A stretch of 64,000 nucleotides of DNA, taken from assembly GCA_037043235.1 (NCBI GenBank), contig JAWRVZ010000319.1, positions 135,001 to 199,000 of the forward strand. The letters are read 5' to 3'. The stretch comes from Rhodeus uyekii. Its lineage: Eukaryota; Chordata; Actinopteri; Cypriniformes; Acheilognathidae. Below are positions 54,206 to 63,923 of the stretch, in pieces (position 1 is the stretch's first letter; each line of letters opens with the position of its first letter). The notes beneath the pieces are model-generated. The model did not search any database and was not told where the DNA came from. It worked only from the letters and a program-made list of their open reading frames with translations. A program made the translations under genes and the position numbers.

Positions 54206-55798
54206 ATGGGAATCTTCCGATTTCCGTCCCCTTATCCCTCCGCTCAACAGCAGGCGAGCCAACGCAACAGACTCCTTTCCCTTCGGCAAGGAGGAGCCAC
54301 TGTAAAGGAGTTCGCCTACCTGTTCCTCTTCGAAGCGGAGGGGCTAAACATCAGCAACGACAAACTCAAGGACATTTTTAACAGCAGCCTCAATGAGCCC
54401 GTCCGTGCCTGGGAGATGGAAATGCTGGTGATCTTATCGTTTTGGCAGTTTGTGGGGTTTGTTTACAATCGTGATGGGAAGGGTGGCCTTCCTCCTCTTG
54501 GCCCTCCCCCGATTTTCCCCACTCACTGCCAGGTCCCCAGTCCTCCGCTGTCCCCGTTCGTAAGAGGGAGGAGAAGGAACGGGTCTGCCTCGCCCACTGT
54601 CGACCCGGAGGCGGCCCGCGCTGCCGCAGCACCCCCAGAGGTAGCCCAAGCTGCTGCAGTACCGGCACAAGCAGGAAGCTCCAAATCCCGTAGGAGGAGG
54701 AGGAATAGAGTCGGTCCTGAGACCATTCCTGCTGTTTGCCCGGAGACCGCCGTCCCAGTGCCCGCTGCCGGCCCGGAGCCCGCCGTTCCAGAACCCTCTG
54801 CTGGCCCAGAGACCGTCGTCCCAGTGCCCGCTGCCGGCGCGGAGGTCGCCGTTCCAGAGCCTGCTGCCGGCCCGGAGGCCGCCGGCCCAGAGCCCGCTGC
54901 CAGTCGTTGTATGCGGGGGAGGAGGAGGAGGGTTTCGTCCCCTTCTACTGGCCAGGAGGTGGCCCCAGAACCCGCAGTCGGCCAGGGGGCAGCAACACCG
55001 CTTATCAGCCCTGTCATGGCAAAGAGGGCGGTCGACCTTTTTTTCGTGTTGGCGGCCCTGCGTGCCTGGAGGACGCACGGGGCTGTCCACCCAGAGCCCG
55101 CGCAGCCTGACCCGCCGGCCGACCCAGAGCCCGCGCAGCCTGACCCGCCGGCCGACCCAGAGCCCGCGCAGCCTGACCCGCCGGCCGACCCAGAGCCCGC
55201 GCAGCCTGACCCGCCGGCCGACCCAGAGCCCGCGCAGCCTGACCCGCCGGCCGACCCAGAGCCCGCGCAGCCTGACCCGCCGGCCGACCCAGAGCCCGCG
55301 CAGCCTGACCCGCCGGCCGACCCAGAGCCCGCGCAGCCTGACCCGCCGGCCGACCCAGAGCCCGCGCAGCCTGACCCGCCGGCCGACCCAGAGCCCGCGC
55401 AGCCTGACCCGCCGGCCGACCCAGAGCCCGCGCAGCCTTACCCGCCGGCCGACCCAGAGCCCGTGCAGCCTGAACTCTGCTCGCCTGAACTCTGCTCGCC
55501 TGAACTCTGCTCGCCTGAACTCTGCTCGCCTGAACTCTGCTCGCCTGAACTCTGCTCGCCTGATCTGCTGGACCTACCGGAGCCGACTTGGCTCAACCCG
55601 CCGGTTCCGCCTGATCTACCGGCTCTGCTTGAGCCACCCTGGCTCGTTCCCCCTGTTCCTCCTCCATGGACCCTAGTATGTTTTTTTTTTTGGTTTTTCT
55701 TTTCCTTGGTTTTGTGGACTGTTTTTTCTGGGTTTTGTGGTTTGGACTTTTTGGCATTTGCATTTTCCTTTGGTTACTCTGTTTTTGATTTTCATTGA
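54206..55798 (+). CDS. Proline/alanine-rich repeat protein of the LTR element, gag position
   Basis: The 530-codon frame begins about 100 bases inside the 5' LTR at MGIFRFPSPYPSAQQQ. Residues about 1-80 look like a small folded helical segment (GATVKEFAYLFLFEAEGL, DKLKDIFNSSLNEP). A long Pro/Ala-rich middle follows, then eleven to twelve copies of PEPAQPDPPAD, six copies of PELCS and a hydrophobic C-terminus (from about residue 495) that looks like a membrane segment. There is no Cys-His zinc knuckle, protease or RT. No protein family was recognised. The parallel with the frame at 31480-32787 is in architecture only; no residue similarity is visible. Confidence 0.5.
   Translation: MGIFRFPSPYPSAQQQASQRNRLLSLRQGGATVKEFAYLFLFEAEGLNISNDKLKDIFNSSLNEPVRAWEMEMLVILSFWQFVGFVYNRDGKGGLPPLGPPPIFPTHCQVPSPPLSPFVRGRRRNGSASPTVDPEAARAAAAPPEVAQAAAVPAQAGSSKSRRRRRNRVGPETIPAVCPETAVPVPAAGPEPAVPEPSAGPETVVPVPAAGAEVAVPEPAAGPEAAGPEPAASRCMRGRRRRVSSPSTGQEVAPEPAVGQGAATPLISPVMAKRAVDLFFVLAALRAWRTHGAVHPEPAQPDPPADPEPAQPDPPADPEPAQPDPPADPEPAQPDPPADPEPAQPDPPADPEPAQPDPPADPEPAQPDPPADPEPAQPDPPADPEPAQPDPPADPEPAQPDPPADPEPAQPYPPADPEPVQPELCSPELCSPELCSPELCSPELCSPELCSPDLLDLPEPTWLNPPVPPDLPALLEPPWLVPPVPPPWTLVCFFFWFFFSLVLWTVFSGFCGLDFLAFAFSFGYSVFDFH
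55089..55470. repeat. 33-bp tandem repeat, about 11.5 copies
   Basis: The unit is GAGCCCGCGCAGCCTGACCC followed by GCCGGCCGACCCA, nearly identical across copies. One late copy has TAC for GAC and the last reads CCCGTGCAG. It encodes PEPAQPDPPAD in the main frame. Confidence 0.97.
55471..55561. repeat. 15-bp tandem repeat, six copies
   Basis: The unit CCTGAACTCTGCTCG is repeated six times directly after the 33-bp array and encodes PELCS. Confidence 0.97.
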
Positions 55799-56719
55799 TA
55801 TTGTCTATTTTCCTTTATTTTATTAATTTTTTTTTTTTGTTATAGCTCCCTGTCCTGTATGTTTCATGCGGTGTGGTATGGGGTTTTGTTTCATGTTGGA
55901 ACGCCAGGTGGCGTTCCTTAGAGGGGGGGTAGTGTCACGGTTCTGTCTCTTTTTCCAGTGTTATTAGTGTTCTAGTGGACAGAACCGTGGCACTGCTCTC
56001 TCTCCCATGTGTTTGTGTCTCGTTAGTGCCTGCCCCGCCTCCTTGTTTCCCTTAATCATTCCCAGCTGTTCCTGATCACTCCTTCCCTCATGTACCCTAT
56101 TTAATCCCAGTGTGTTTGCTGTCTAGCGTGGCGTCGTTGTCTCCCCATGTTTCCTGTTTCTGCATTTACCGTCTCATCCGGTTGGTTCGTGTTCCCTGGT
56201 TTGTTTATGCATAATGTTTCAGTTAATGTTTTCCCCCTCGTGGGTTTTGAGTTCCTGTTATGTTGTTTTGTTACTTTGTAAATAAATCATTTTCCCTTGC
56301 AATTGAGTCCTCCCCGTGTATCGTGTCGTGACATTAGCAGCATGTACGTCACTAAAGAGAGATTAATACATACTCAGATCAAAAGGGTCTTTTGATTTGA
56401 GCCATTTTCTCTCAGCTGCCCTTAGTTTGGTCCAGTGTTCACGAAGACTATCGGTTAACTAGGAGTTAGAGGGAGTAGCACGTGCTGGCCTGGAAGAGAG
56501 TGGACAGATTTTTTTTCTAGGCAGGAAGTTAAAGTGGAACATAAAATGTCCACTGCAGTATTGACATCCAGAGATGAGACTAGTTTGGGTGGTGGAAGAG
56601 AGCATGAAACAATAGAGGAAAGATGGGAAGGAGAAAGAGAGCGCAGGTTTTGTCTAAAGGTAACAGGTAAAGGGTTTTGTGGTGCAGATGTAGTAAATTG
56701 TAGATTAAAAGTAAAAGTA

Positions 56720-58135
56720 AGTGCTCCACACTCACTGCCTCTACTCCAGGACGCTATGCCTCCCTGGTTGGGCCTCAGGGCTACTCGCTGTCCCTTCACA
56801 GCTACATCTGTTGTTGTTTAGTTCACACTCGTGCAGAACTTGGGCGCCTGGCAAATGCTTCCCAATCCGTCCTGTTGGCTCATTCGGACAGTCAAACTCA
56901 TGCGATTCATTTCACCAGGCATCCCCTCAGGGTCAGCGGCATCCTATTTATCCCTGCCCTGCATGTAGAGATTACTGTTCTCCTGATGAAGGACGATGAT
57001 GAAGGGCTAGAGCTTGTCCTCCAGCCAAGATGAAGTCAGGATTTTACAATCCGTACTTCTTTGTACCCAAGAAAGGCAGGGGCTTATGATCTGCGAATCG
57101 GGATCATCGCAATCCACCCTTTCAAGAAACACACGCAGAAACGCATCCTCATGTGCATTTGCTCCCAGGAATGAATTGTAGCGATTGACCCAACTGAAGC
57201 GTACTTCCATATCTTGATTCTACTTGAAACAGACCGTTTCAAAGCTTTGAGTTAGAGGGTAGAGCATAGCAATACTAGGTCCTTCCCTTTGGGCTGTCCC
57301 TGTCAGGGTTCTGCCACATTCGGTCTAGTAATTTCTTGTTGTTGTGGCAGAGCTCTGACACCACCATAATGTCTCGAGTTTTGTGTGTGTGCTTCGAGTG
57401 TTCGAGTCGTGTGCACGCTTGTCTGTGTAACGTCTTGTGTGCGGGTTGTAGTGTCCAATCCCCAGACGGTCTTGCTAGTTTCGGTTTGTGTCGGGGTTCG
57501 GACATTCATGACTCGTGTGTTCGCCCTTGTCATGAGCGCGTGAGCAGAGTTGTTCATCGTTTTCGTGCGCTCTATGTCTTGTGAGTGGGTGCGGTTCAAG
57601 CGCTACGCCAGCCGCGTTCTCTCGGGTCTGTGTGCAGTGTTGTGAGCACGCGGTTTGGTATATCAGCCGCGTGCTTTCATGTTGTGTTTTCATGTCACGC
57701 GCAGTTTGGTTTTTACCTGCATTCGCTGCGTATTCATGTCTCGTCAATGTGTAACCCTCCCACCTTGTTTCCCTGCTTAACTTTGATTTCTCCCAGCTGC
57801 GTCTCATCAATTATCCTCCCTCCTGTGTGTATTTAGTCTCCTCATGTTTGCTGTCCTTTGTCACTTCGTTGTCGTATGTAGTCTATGCCGTGTGGTGTTT
57901 TGTCAAGTCAAGCCTAGTCAAGTCAAGTCAAGTCATGTTTTCCCCACTTGGGATGGTTTATGTTTGAGTTTTATTTTATTTTTACTAATAAAATTACCCT
58001 TCAGACCTGCGATTGAGTCCTCGCGTTCTCAAATACCCGAGAGTCCCTGTCTCCCGTGTCATTATAAAAGTCTTGGAGGTTACCCATACCACATTCAGAG
58101 CGTTGGGAATTGAAGGGTTAGATTCTGGAATCCAT
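56720..58135 (+). mobile_element. DIRS-type retroelement reverse transcriptase fragment, split by a solo LTR
   Basis: On the + strand, blocks GFYNPYFFVPKKGRG, DPTEAYFHI and PFGLS (ending at 57300) match the DIRS/Ty3-like RT order VPKK..LK-AYFHI..FGLS. After the LTR the frame resumes around KVLEVTHTTFRALGIE. Stops and shifts are present. The upstream sequence (LLQDAMPPWLGLRATR...) may be further DIRS coding. Confidence 0.65.
57301..58061 (+). mobile_element. Solo LTR, TGTCAGGGTTCTG family
   Basis: It starts TGTCAGGGTTCTGCCACATT and ends CTCCCGTGTCA, with TATA-like GTGTATTTAGTC and AATAAAATT near the end. It matches the reversed unit at 59494-60246 (CATTCGGTCTAGTA, GGCAGAGCTCTGAC). No 5-bp duplication was evident, so the right limit is approximate. 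Confidence 0.75.
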
Positions 58136-59448
58136 CATCGATTCAGTATATATAATGTTGAGTGATTTGTGATGAGTGATTTATAATCAAGGTATTAATC
58201 AATAGTTATCCTTCTACATATTAAATGATTTGAATGACTTCTTCAAGTTCATGTACAATTTAGCCTGTTGTCTAAGTAACCAATTCTTAGTTAAAGCATT
58301 TACTTTACCTTTATTTATTTATTTCCGCAAATATGCATTTCCCCCAGTGATATAATCACGTACCATATAAAAACAAAGTCTGATACATCTAGGATGGCTT
58401 GAGGGTGAGTAAATGATGGCATAATTTTTATTTTTGGGTGAACAAACTCTTTTTGGGATTCAATCACAATCTGAATTGTCACACTATAATAATTTTATTT
58501 TTAGGCATCTCTATTTTAGGGATTATGCTTTGACGTCAAATACTGCGATGATCCCTGAGTATGAAAGGGTAACCAATGAGTTATAGTTTATAGTGTTTTT
58601 ATATTTTGAAAGCCTAAGCCACATACTCTAGTCTTTTTCATTTTCACTCCCTCTAATGAAGTTTTAATTCGGGTGATTAGGGGAGGAACGAGCTCATGCA
58701 CTGTGGAGAATTTGTGACAAACTGGCTTAGAGCTCTATAGTGATGTGTCATGTCACCAGGATTACATCTTCAGTGACCTGGTTTATGAAAGCCTTTTAAA
58801 TGCTAAACAGTTCATGGGTATCAGAGAAACAGCACAGATAGTGAGCATTCAGTTGTAATTGGCGACATCTATGAAAGAATGTGGTATAAAAAGAATGAAG
58901 GGATGAAAAGAAATATTAAAGGAAGAACAATGCATAGAATAACTTCAGTAGGACAGTGTTTTGGAGTCTTTCCCATTGGTTTGTCACTTTTTACAGTTCT
59001 TAAAATAAAATAAATAATAATGAAAGTAAATTGTATCAATCAGATCGCTGGTCTGTGGCAATCTGTTGCTTAGATATTATTAATCACAGCACGTCAAACA
59101 AATAGATAATGTAAAAAAGATGGAGAAAAGGGAAAGAAAAGATTTTACAGAACAAATTCTCAGAAAACAGCAGGGTACTTTAGACATTGTGCAGTTAAAC
59201 AGGCACATATTATCCGTGTATTTTCTGCTGCATAAAATAACATTTCTAAACTTTCAACAAATGCGGTCTATTCATTCTAGCTTGGCCTCCTGGAGGGTTT
59301 AAAGGAGTTTAGCAGTCCATGGGATGCAGATCCAAACAATGGAGGCAATGTGGTTATAAATAAATAAGTATTCAAAAATTCAGATTTTGTTGTTTAAAGC
59401 ACTGGCACAACTTAATCTGGCTTTTTTTCTTTATAAAGTGATATAAAG
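58136..59448. other. Mostly unique-looking interval with one MITE-tail segment
   Basis: About 58392-58604 (GGATGGCTTGAGGGTGAGTA ... TATAGTGTTTTTATAT) has a second copy at 60611-60817. About 58640-58860 is balanced, repeat-free DNA that could be conserved noncoding sequence. No gene was recognised. Confidence 0.4.
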
Positions 59449-60441
59449 CAGTGGTCCCCAACCTTTTTTGTTCCACGGACCGGTAAACGTTTGTGTCAGG
59501 TTGGGTGAAGGGATTGAGCGAGGACTCAATATTGCAGTAGACAATGGGGATTTATTGTTACAAAACAAAATAAAAACTGAACAAAAACCACCCCGAGGGG
59601 GAAAACAAGACATGAACACGAACCTGACTCACTTGACTAGACTTGACTTGACTCAGAATACTAGGAACACACAACCATTCAACGACGAGAAACCAGCACA
59701 AGACAACAGACACGGATGGATTAAATACACACATGAGGGATGGTAATTGAATGAGACACAGCTGGGAACAAATCAAACTAAAGCAGGGAAACAAGGTGGG
59801 AGGGTTACACATTGACGACGCGCAGCTGTCGACACCCAAACTGCGCGTGACAGAAAACACAAAGCACGCGGCCGATTGGATGCGAACCGCGTGCCAAACA
59901 TAAACACACGGACGAGAGGAGGCGCGGCTCGTGCAAGGCTTGAAACCGCGCCCACTCACATAACGTAGAGTTCGCAAGAACGAGTTCTCACGAGCTCACG
60001 ACAAGGACGAAAACACACGAGTCATGACTGCCCGAATCCCGATCCAAAACCGAAACTGAACCAGACCCAAGTATCGGGACCGGACATCATAACTCGTACG
60101 AAAAGACGTCACAGACAAGCGCGCGCGCGGCTCGAATCCTCGACGCCGTGCGCACACACACCAAACACGAGACATAACGGTAGCGTCAGAGCTCTGCCAC
60201 AAAACCAAGAAATGACTACTAGACCGAATGTTGCAGAACCCTGACAGTTTGATAATTTTACCGCGGACCGGTGACCGCTCGAGATTTTTGACGGGGGGGT
60301 TGTGCACGCAAGATTGTTGGAGCACACCTCCTCACCGCCGAAGATACAGCGCCGGAGCCGCTTGAAGCCACTCACGGACCGGTCCGCAAATTCGATTCGC
60401 GGACCGGTACCACTTCTTCTACCGGGGGTTGGAGACCACTG
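59449..60441. mobile_element. hAT-type element (CAGTGGTCCCCAACC ends) carrying a solo LTR
   Basis: The ends are CAGTGGTCCCCAACC and inverted GGTTGGAGACCACTG. The flanking octamers ATATAAAG (59441-59448) and ATCTAAAG (60442-60449) differ at one base. GGACCGGT words recur near both ends, as in the copy at 36117-37711. Without the LTR the unit is about 235 bp. Confidence 0.88.
59494..60246 (-). mobile_element. Solo LTR, TGTCAGGGTTCTG family, reversed
   Basis: The unit is bounded by TG..CA and flanked by GTTTG on both sides (59489-59493 and 60247-60251). Read on the - strand it begins TGTCAGGGTTCTGCAACATT, like the unit at 57301. It is inserted in the hAT element. Confidence 0.9.
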
Positions 60442-60508
60442 ATCTAAAGCAAACAATTAACAAAAGGAAAGAAGTCTCAAAAACTGAGTGACCATGTGAT
60501 AAAAATAC

Positions 60509-61266
60509 TGTCAGGGTTCTGTCACTTCGGTTTTCAGTTTCTAGTGTTTGAGTTGACAGAGTTCTGACACTGCCCCTGGTCGCGTTTATTGTGAGATATT
60601 GGATGATATTGGATGGTTTGAGGGTGAGTAAATTATGGCATAATTTTTATTTTTGGGTGAACAAACTCTTTTTGTTCACCCAATCTGAATTGTCACACTA
60701 TAATAATTTTATTTCTAGGCATCTCTATTTTAGGGATTATGCTTTGACGTCAAATATTGAGATGATACCTAGTATGAAATGGTAACCAATCAGCTATAGT
60801 TTATAGTGTTTTTATATGTATCGCACGCTCTAGTGTCTGTGTTCTCATGTCGTCCGTGTCATGCACAGTGGATGTGTCGGCTACTGCGCGGTGTCTCGTC
60901 AGGTCATGTGAACACATGGCGATGCGTGTTTGTGTCTTGTTAGCGTCAGCCCCGCCCTCCTTGTTCTCTTAATTATTCCTGGCTGTTTCTGATCACTACC
61001 CTTCCTCCTGTGTCCTATTTAATCCCTCGGTGTTTGCTGTCCGGCGTCGCGCCATTGTCATTTCTGGATGTTCTTTCGTGTCATGGTGATTCCTGGTCTG
61101 TTATCCCTGCCGTGTTTCCTGGTTTGTTTTATGTTCTTGTCGAGTGTTCTTATTTGTTATGTTTTACCCATTGTGGGTAGTTTTATTTGTGTGTTTATTT
61201 TCATTTCTATTATAATAAATCCTCCTTACCCTGCATCCTGAGTCCTCCCTTACTTGTAACGTGACA
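60509..61266 (+). mobile_element. Solo LTR of the same group, with an internal insertion
   Basis: It starts TGTCAGGGTTCTGTCACTTC and ends TAACGTGACA. The flanks AATAC (60504-60508) and GATAC (61267-61271) agree at four of five bases. CCTATTTAATCCC and AATAAATCC are present. About 60597-60817 is foreign to the LTR and matches 58392-58604. Confidence 0.85.
60611..60817. repeat. Second copy of the 58392-58604 segment, with a hairpin
   Basis: It aligns along its length with 58392-58604 (GCATCTCTATTTTAGGGATT, TTATGCTTTGACGTCAAAT in both). At 60655-60681 GGGTGAACAAA and TTTGTTCACCC form a perfect 11-bp stem with loop CTCTT. The other copy lacks the second arm. Confidence 0.85.
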
Positions 61267-61815
61267 GATACCACTGAGGAACCCAGGGACATCTCTGATG
61301 AAGACTCTGATGTTGTCTGGGTGCTTCATCAGTCATCGGAGAAAATCTAAATGACATCTAGTTTACTAGAATGCATGTAGGTGAAGGATCAATGCTCTGA
61401 TGAGACCATAATTAGTAATCAGTCTAAATTTCAAGTTTGTTAGAAGCCAAACATTGCTCATCACAACAAACATCCCATCCCATCCCAAACGTGAAGCAAT
61501 GTAGTGGAAACATCACACTGCAAGGATGCTTGTGGAATTTTGTAAAGGTCTTAAACTACAGAAACACGCAGGACAATGGTGGATCTTCATGCACCCTGAC
61601 TAAGTTTGAGCAGTTTTGAAAAGAAAGGTGGTCAAGACTCAAAGATATTTCTGGTGTTTCTAATTATGACAAACTTCTAAAAAAAAAATTTTAATTTAAA
61701 TTTAATAAAACTGGAAGTATTGATTCATTAAATTAATTCCTTAAATGTATTAATAGATTTTGTGATTTGCAGAAATATCAAGAGCTGTACTTCCTTTCCT
61801 GGAAGAGGAAGAAAA
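61267..61815. other. Possible fragment of a Tc1-linked repeat
   Basis: About 61385-61545 contains CTGATGAGACCATAATTAG, AAGCCAAACATTGCTCATCAC and GTGAAGCAATGTAGTGG. These recall a decayed Tc1 transposase region (conserved SDET and HHxP-type segments), but no frame is intact. The remainder shows nothing. Confidence 0.3.
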
Positions 61816-61970
61816 GCTTTCCTGTAGCTCAATCAGTTGAGCATTGGTGCTTATAACACCAAGATCATGGGTTCGATCCCAGGGAAAGCAAGACCTGGTT
61901 CAATGTTCCTTGAATGCAATGTAAGTCACTTTGGATAAGAGCATCTGCCAAATGCATAAATGTAAATGTA
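61816..61970 (+). mobile_element. tRNA-derived SINE
   Basis: The head GCTTTCCTGTAGCTCAATCAG and B-box GGGTTCGATCCCAGGG are the best preserved in the window. The tail reads AAGTCACTTTGGATAAGAGC and AAATGCATAAATGTAAATG. Confidence 0.88.
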
Positions 61971-63344
61971 CTTCAGTAAGAACAGTGGTTAAAAAAAGAG
62001 CACAAAAAGACCCCCACAGACCACTATGGCCATGATATTGGTCCAATGAAAAATTTTCACTGCAAATTTTGGATGCTGTATAATTTAGTGTAAATGTGTT
62101 TCTATCAAAGTTTATACACATTTCCTTACTAAATAAAAAATGCATCCACCTCAAGCAAGCACTACTTGGAATTCACATCATGGTGTTTCTATATTCAGTC
62201 TTTCTATATTATTTCAGACATCAGGATGTCACACTTTAATTAGTGTCACATTTTATTTAGAAATGTGACTCATTGTAGGGTAGAACAACAGAACTACAAT
62301 GCAAAAATGACTTTTAAAGTTGTAAATAATACAAAAATAACTGGGGTAAATACAATTTCACTGTGTTGCTGTTTCTTAGTAAGTTGAATTTGTGTTAGGT
62401 TAAGCTTTTAATCGTGTATTCTGTGCGGTCCTTGAGGCCCTTTAACATACATTTTTGCAAAAAAATTATTATCCAGCTCCAACTTACACTCTTAGGAAAA
62501 TGACAAACTAACTTAAAAAAGGTAGGCACCCTGATTCTCCTCTTTTGTCTAAGATCGAATAAAAACTGAACACTGCTTGTGTTCTCAGGTTAGCAAAGCA
62601 TGACATACAGGCAGAGCAGGGTTCCCTCTGCTGGTTACTGTCAGTACAGTGCTCAGCATTTACTACATCTACTGTACATGTGCCATTTCTGACATATATT
62701 ATAGACCAACATACTGGCAAAACAGAACTTTAGTCGTTCTTGTGCACTATATATATTCAAAGTCTTAACATTCACTTTTAATGCATACAAAAAGCAGGGT
62801 GAGCATCCTCATTTTGTGGTCAAAGAAGAAAGTAAACTTACGGGTTTGTAATGAAATAAGGGTGAGTATTCAATCAATCTCTGTAATGCAATCACGTGAT
62901 TGAATCCACTTCATTAGAAGATGAGTTTTTTGTTTTTGAGTTGTACCGTCCTATTTCCTTTGAGGGCTAGTAATGATTCTTGGGAACTAGCTGGAGACTA
63001 GAGGAGTCAAAAACACTCGGTAAATATTTTTAGAATCTATTATTAATTGAAATTAGACTTTAATGGATCACTCTACCATGTGTGGAAATAGTTTGGCGGG
63101 GAAACATCTTTGGATTACAAATGTAATTTCCATGCGTGCTGTCGCGTTTCTTGCATTCGCTGTGAAGAGTTCTGAAAGTAGAGTTTGTGTAAAGCTTGTG
63201 CTCTTTCCTTGTCTACATATCACATGTACACCATGTTAGATGACAATTACAAAAAGTACAAAGAGCATCCAACATGCTTAGACCTTTTTTATTAATTTTG
63301 AGCAGACAAAAGTTTAAAAGTTTAGAACCTAACATAACCTAATA
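61971..63344. other. No recognisable feature
   Basis: AT-rich unique-looking DNA. No gene, terminal repeat or LINE tail could be supported. Confidence 0.45.
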
Positions 63345-63923
63345 CAGTGGAGTTCACTTATTTCGAGTCACGGTTAACACGCCAATACTATTATATCAAC
63401 GTTTTTGAAGTGGAACCGCCAAACTCCCTATTTGTCTCAGTATTTTCGATTCTTTAATGTCGCCGAACACTAATATCTTGAGCAAATATGAACACGAACA
63501 CACACACGTACGCGAGCGCACACACAAACACATCCTGCTTTCGTTCTGATGTGAGCTCTGCTCAGCGCCGCTGCGGATTGAAGAACACGGTTATTAAAAG
63601 ACGGGACGAAGCCGAATTTGTTGAGAAAGCACATTAGAGAGGCAGAAAGCAAGAAAGTATACAATCTAGTACAGCGTGATGACCTCATGAATATGTTATA
63701 ACTGTTTACACTGTGAGCGAAATTGTGTTTGCAATGTTGGAGAATATAATTAAAGGTTTGTATCAAAAATCTAAAGTGTTTTTATTGTATACTGGTAAAT
63801 CTCTGCTGTTAGTTGGTGCACATATGCCTTTTGTTGTTAGCAAACATATACAACGTATGTACATTTTTATAGCATGCCGATCGCTTCATCTAATAAATAG
63901 ATATATTGGGTGTAACTGCACTG
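63345..63923. mobile_element. Pogo/Tigger-like non-autonomous element, family A, shortened copy
   Basis: It starts CAGTGGAGTTCACTTATTTC after TA. The body matches 1032-2050 closely (GACGGGACGAAGCCGAATTTG and GTTGAGAAAGCACATTAGA in both). The right end appears as GTAACTGCACTG before TA, after losing about 50 bases of the inverted-repeat region. It also lacks the segment holding 1200-1640 of copy 1. Confidence 0.7.

Larger units (their letters stand above)
53718..56333 (+). mobile_element. Non-autonomous LTR retroelement with proline-rich ORF
   Basis: LTRs lie at 53718-54106 (389 bp) and 55933-56333 (401 bp, with a 12-base extra block CAGTTAATGTTT and a few substitutions). The target duplication TTAGC lies at 53713-53717 and 56334-56338. 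TATA-like CCTATTTAATCCC and a polyadenylation-type AATAAAT are present in each LTR. A polypurine tract GAGGGGGGGTAG precedes the 3' LTR. The 1.8-kb interior holds one long frame and no polymerase. The sequence after the 5' LTR (TTACGACGCCACC) is not a standard TGG-type primer site. Confidence 0.93.
52735..56715 (-). mobile_element. L2-clade LINE remnant, split by an LTR element
   Basis: On the - strand the part left of the LTR element (52735-53717) encodes RT blocks. These are a region around DHIPSHFLQAISTTHLPAL, TGTFPSEFKQARVT, STETALLSVTEALRSAKADA, LLDLSATFDTLNHQILLS and LADISAWMKEHHLQLNPAKT. The right part (56334-56715) holds the upstream linker. The YADD region is deleted and stops are present, so it is inactive. 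The two parts rejoin across the TTAGC duplication. Confidence 0.8.

Noticed and set aside
55089..55470. Direct repeats resembling a CRISPR array
   Set aside because: The repeats are contiguous with no variable spacers and lie in a coding frame of a vertebrate LTR element.
55062..55676. 204-codon Arg-rich frame in the 33-bp array
   Set aside because: It is a second-frame shadow of the repeat; reported only as a curiosity in the findings.
57336..57836. Cys- and Val-rich frames on both strands
   Set aside because: They lie inside a solo LTR and are repeated in inverted form at 59494-60246. They are noncoding LTR sequence.
61816..61890. tRNA gene (A-box and B-box present)
   Set aside because: It is the head of a SINE: the anticodon arm does not fold properly, the 3' part is SINE tail, and several copies share it.
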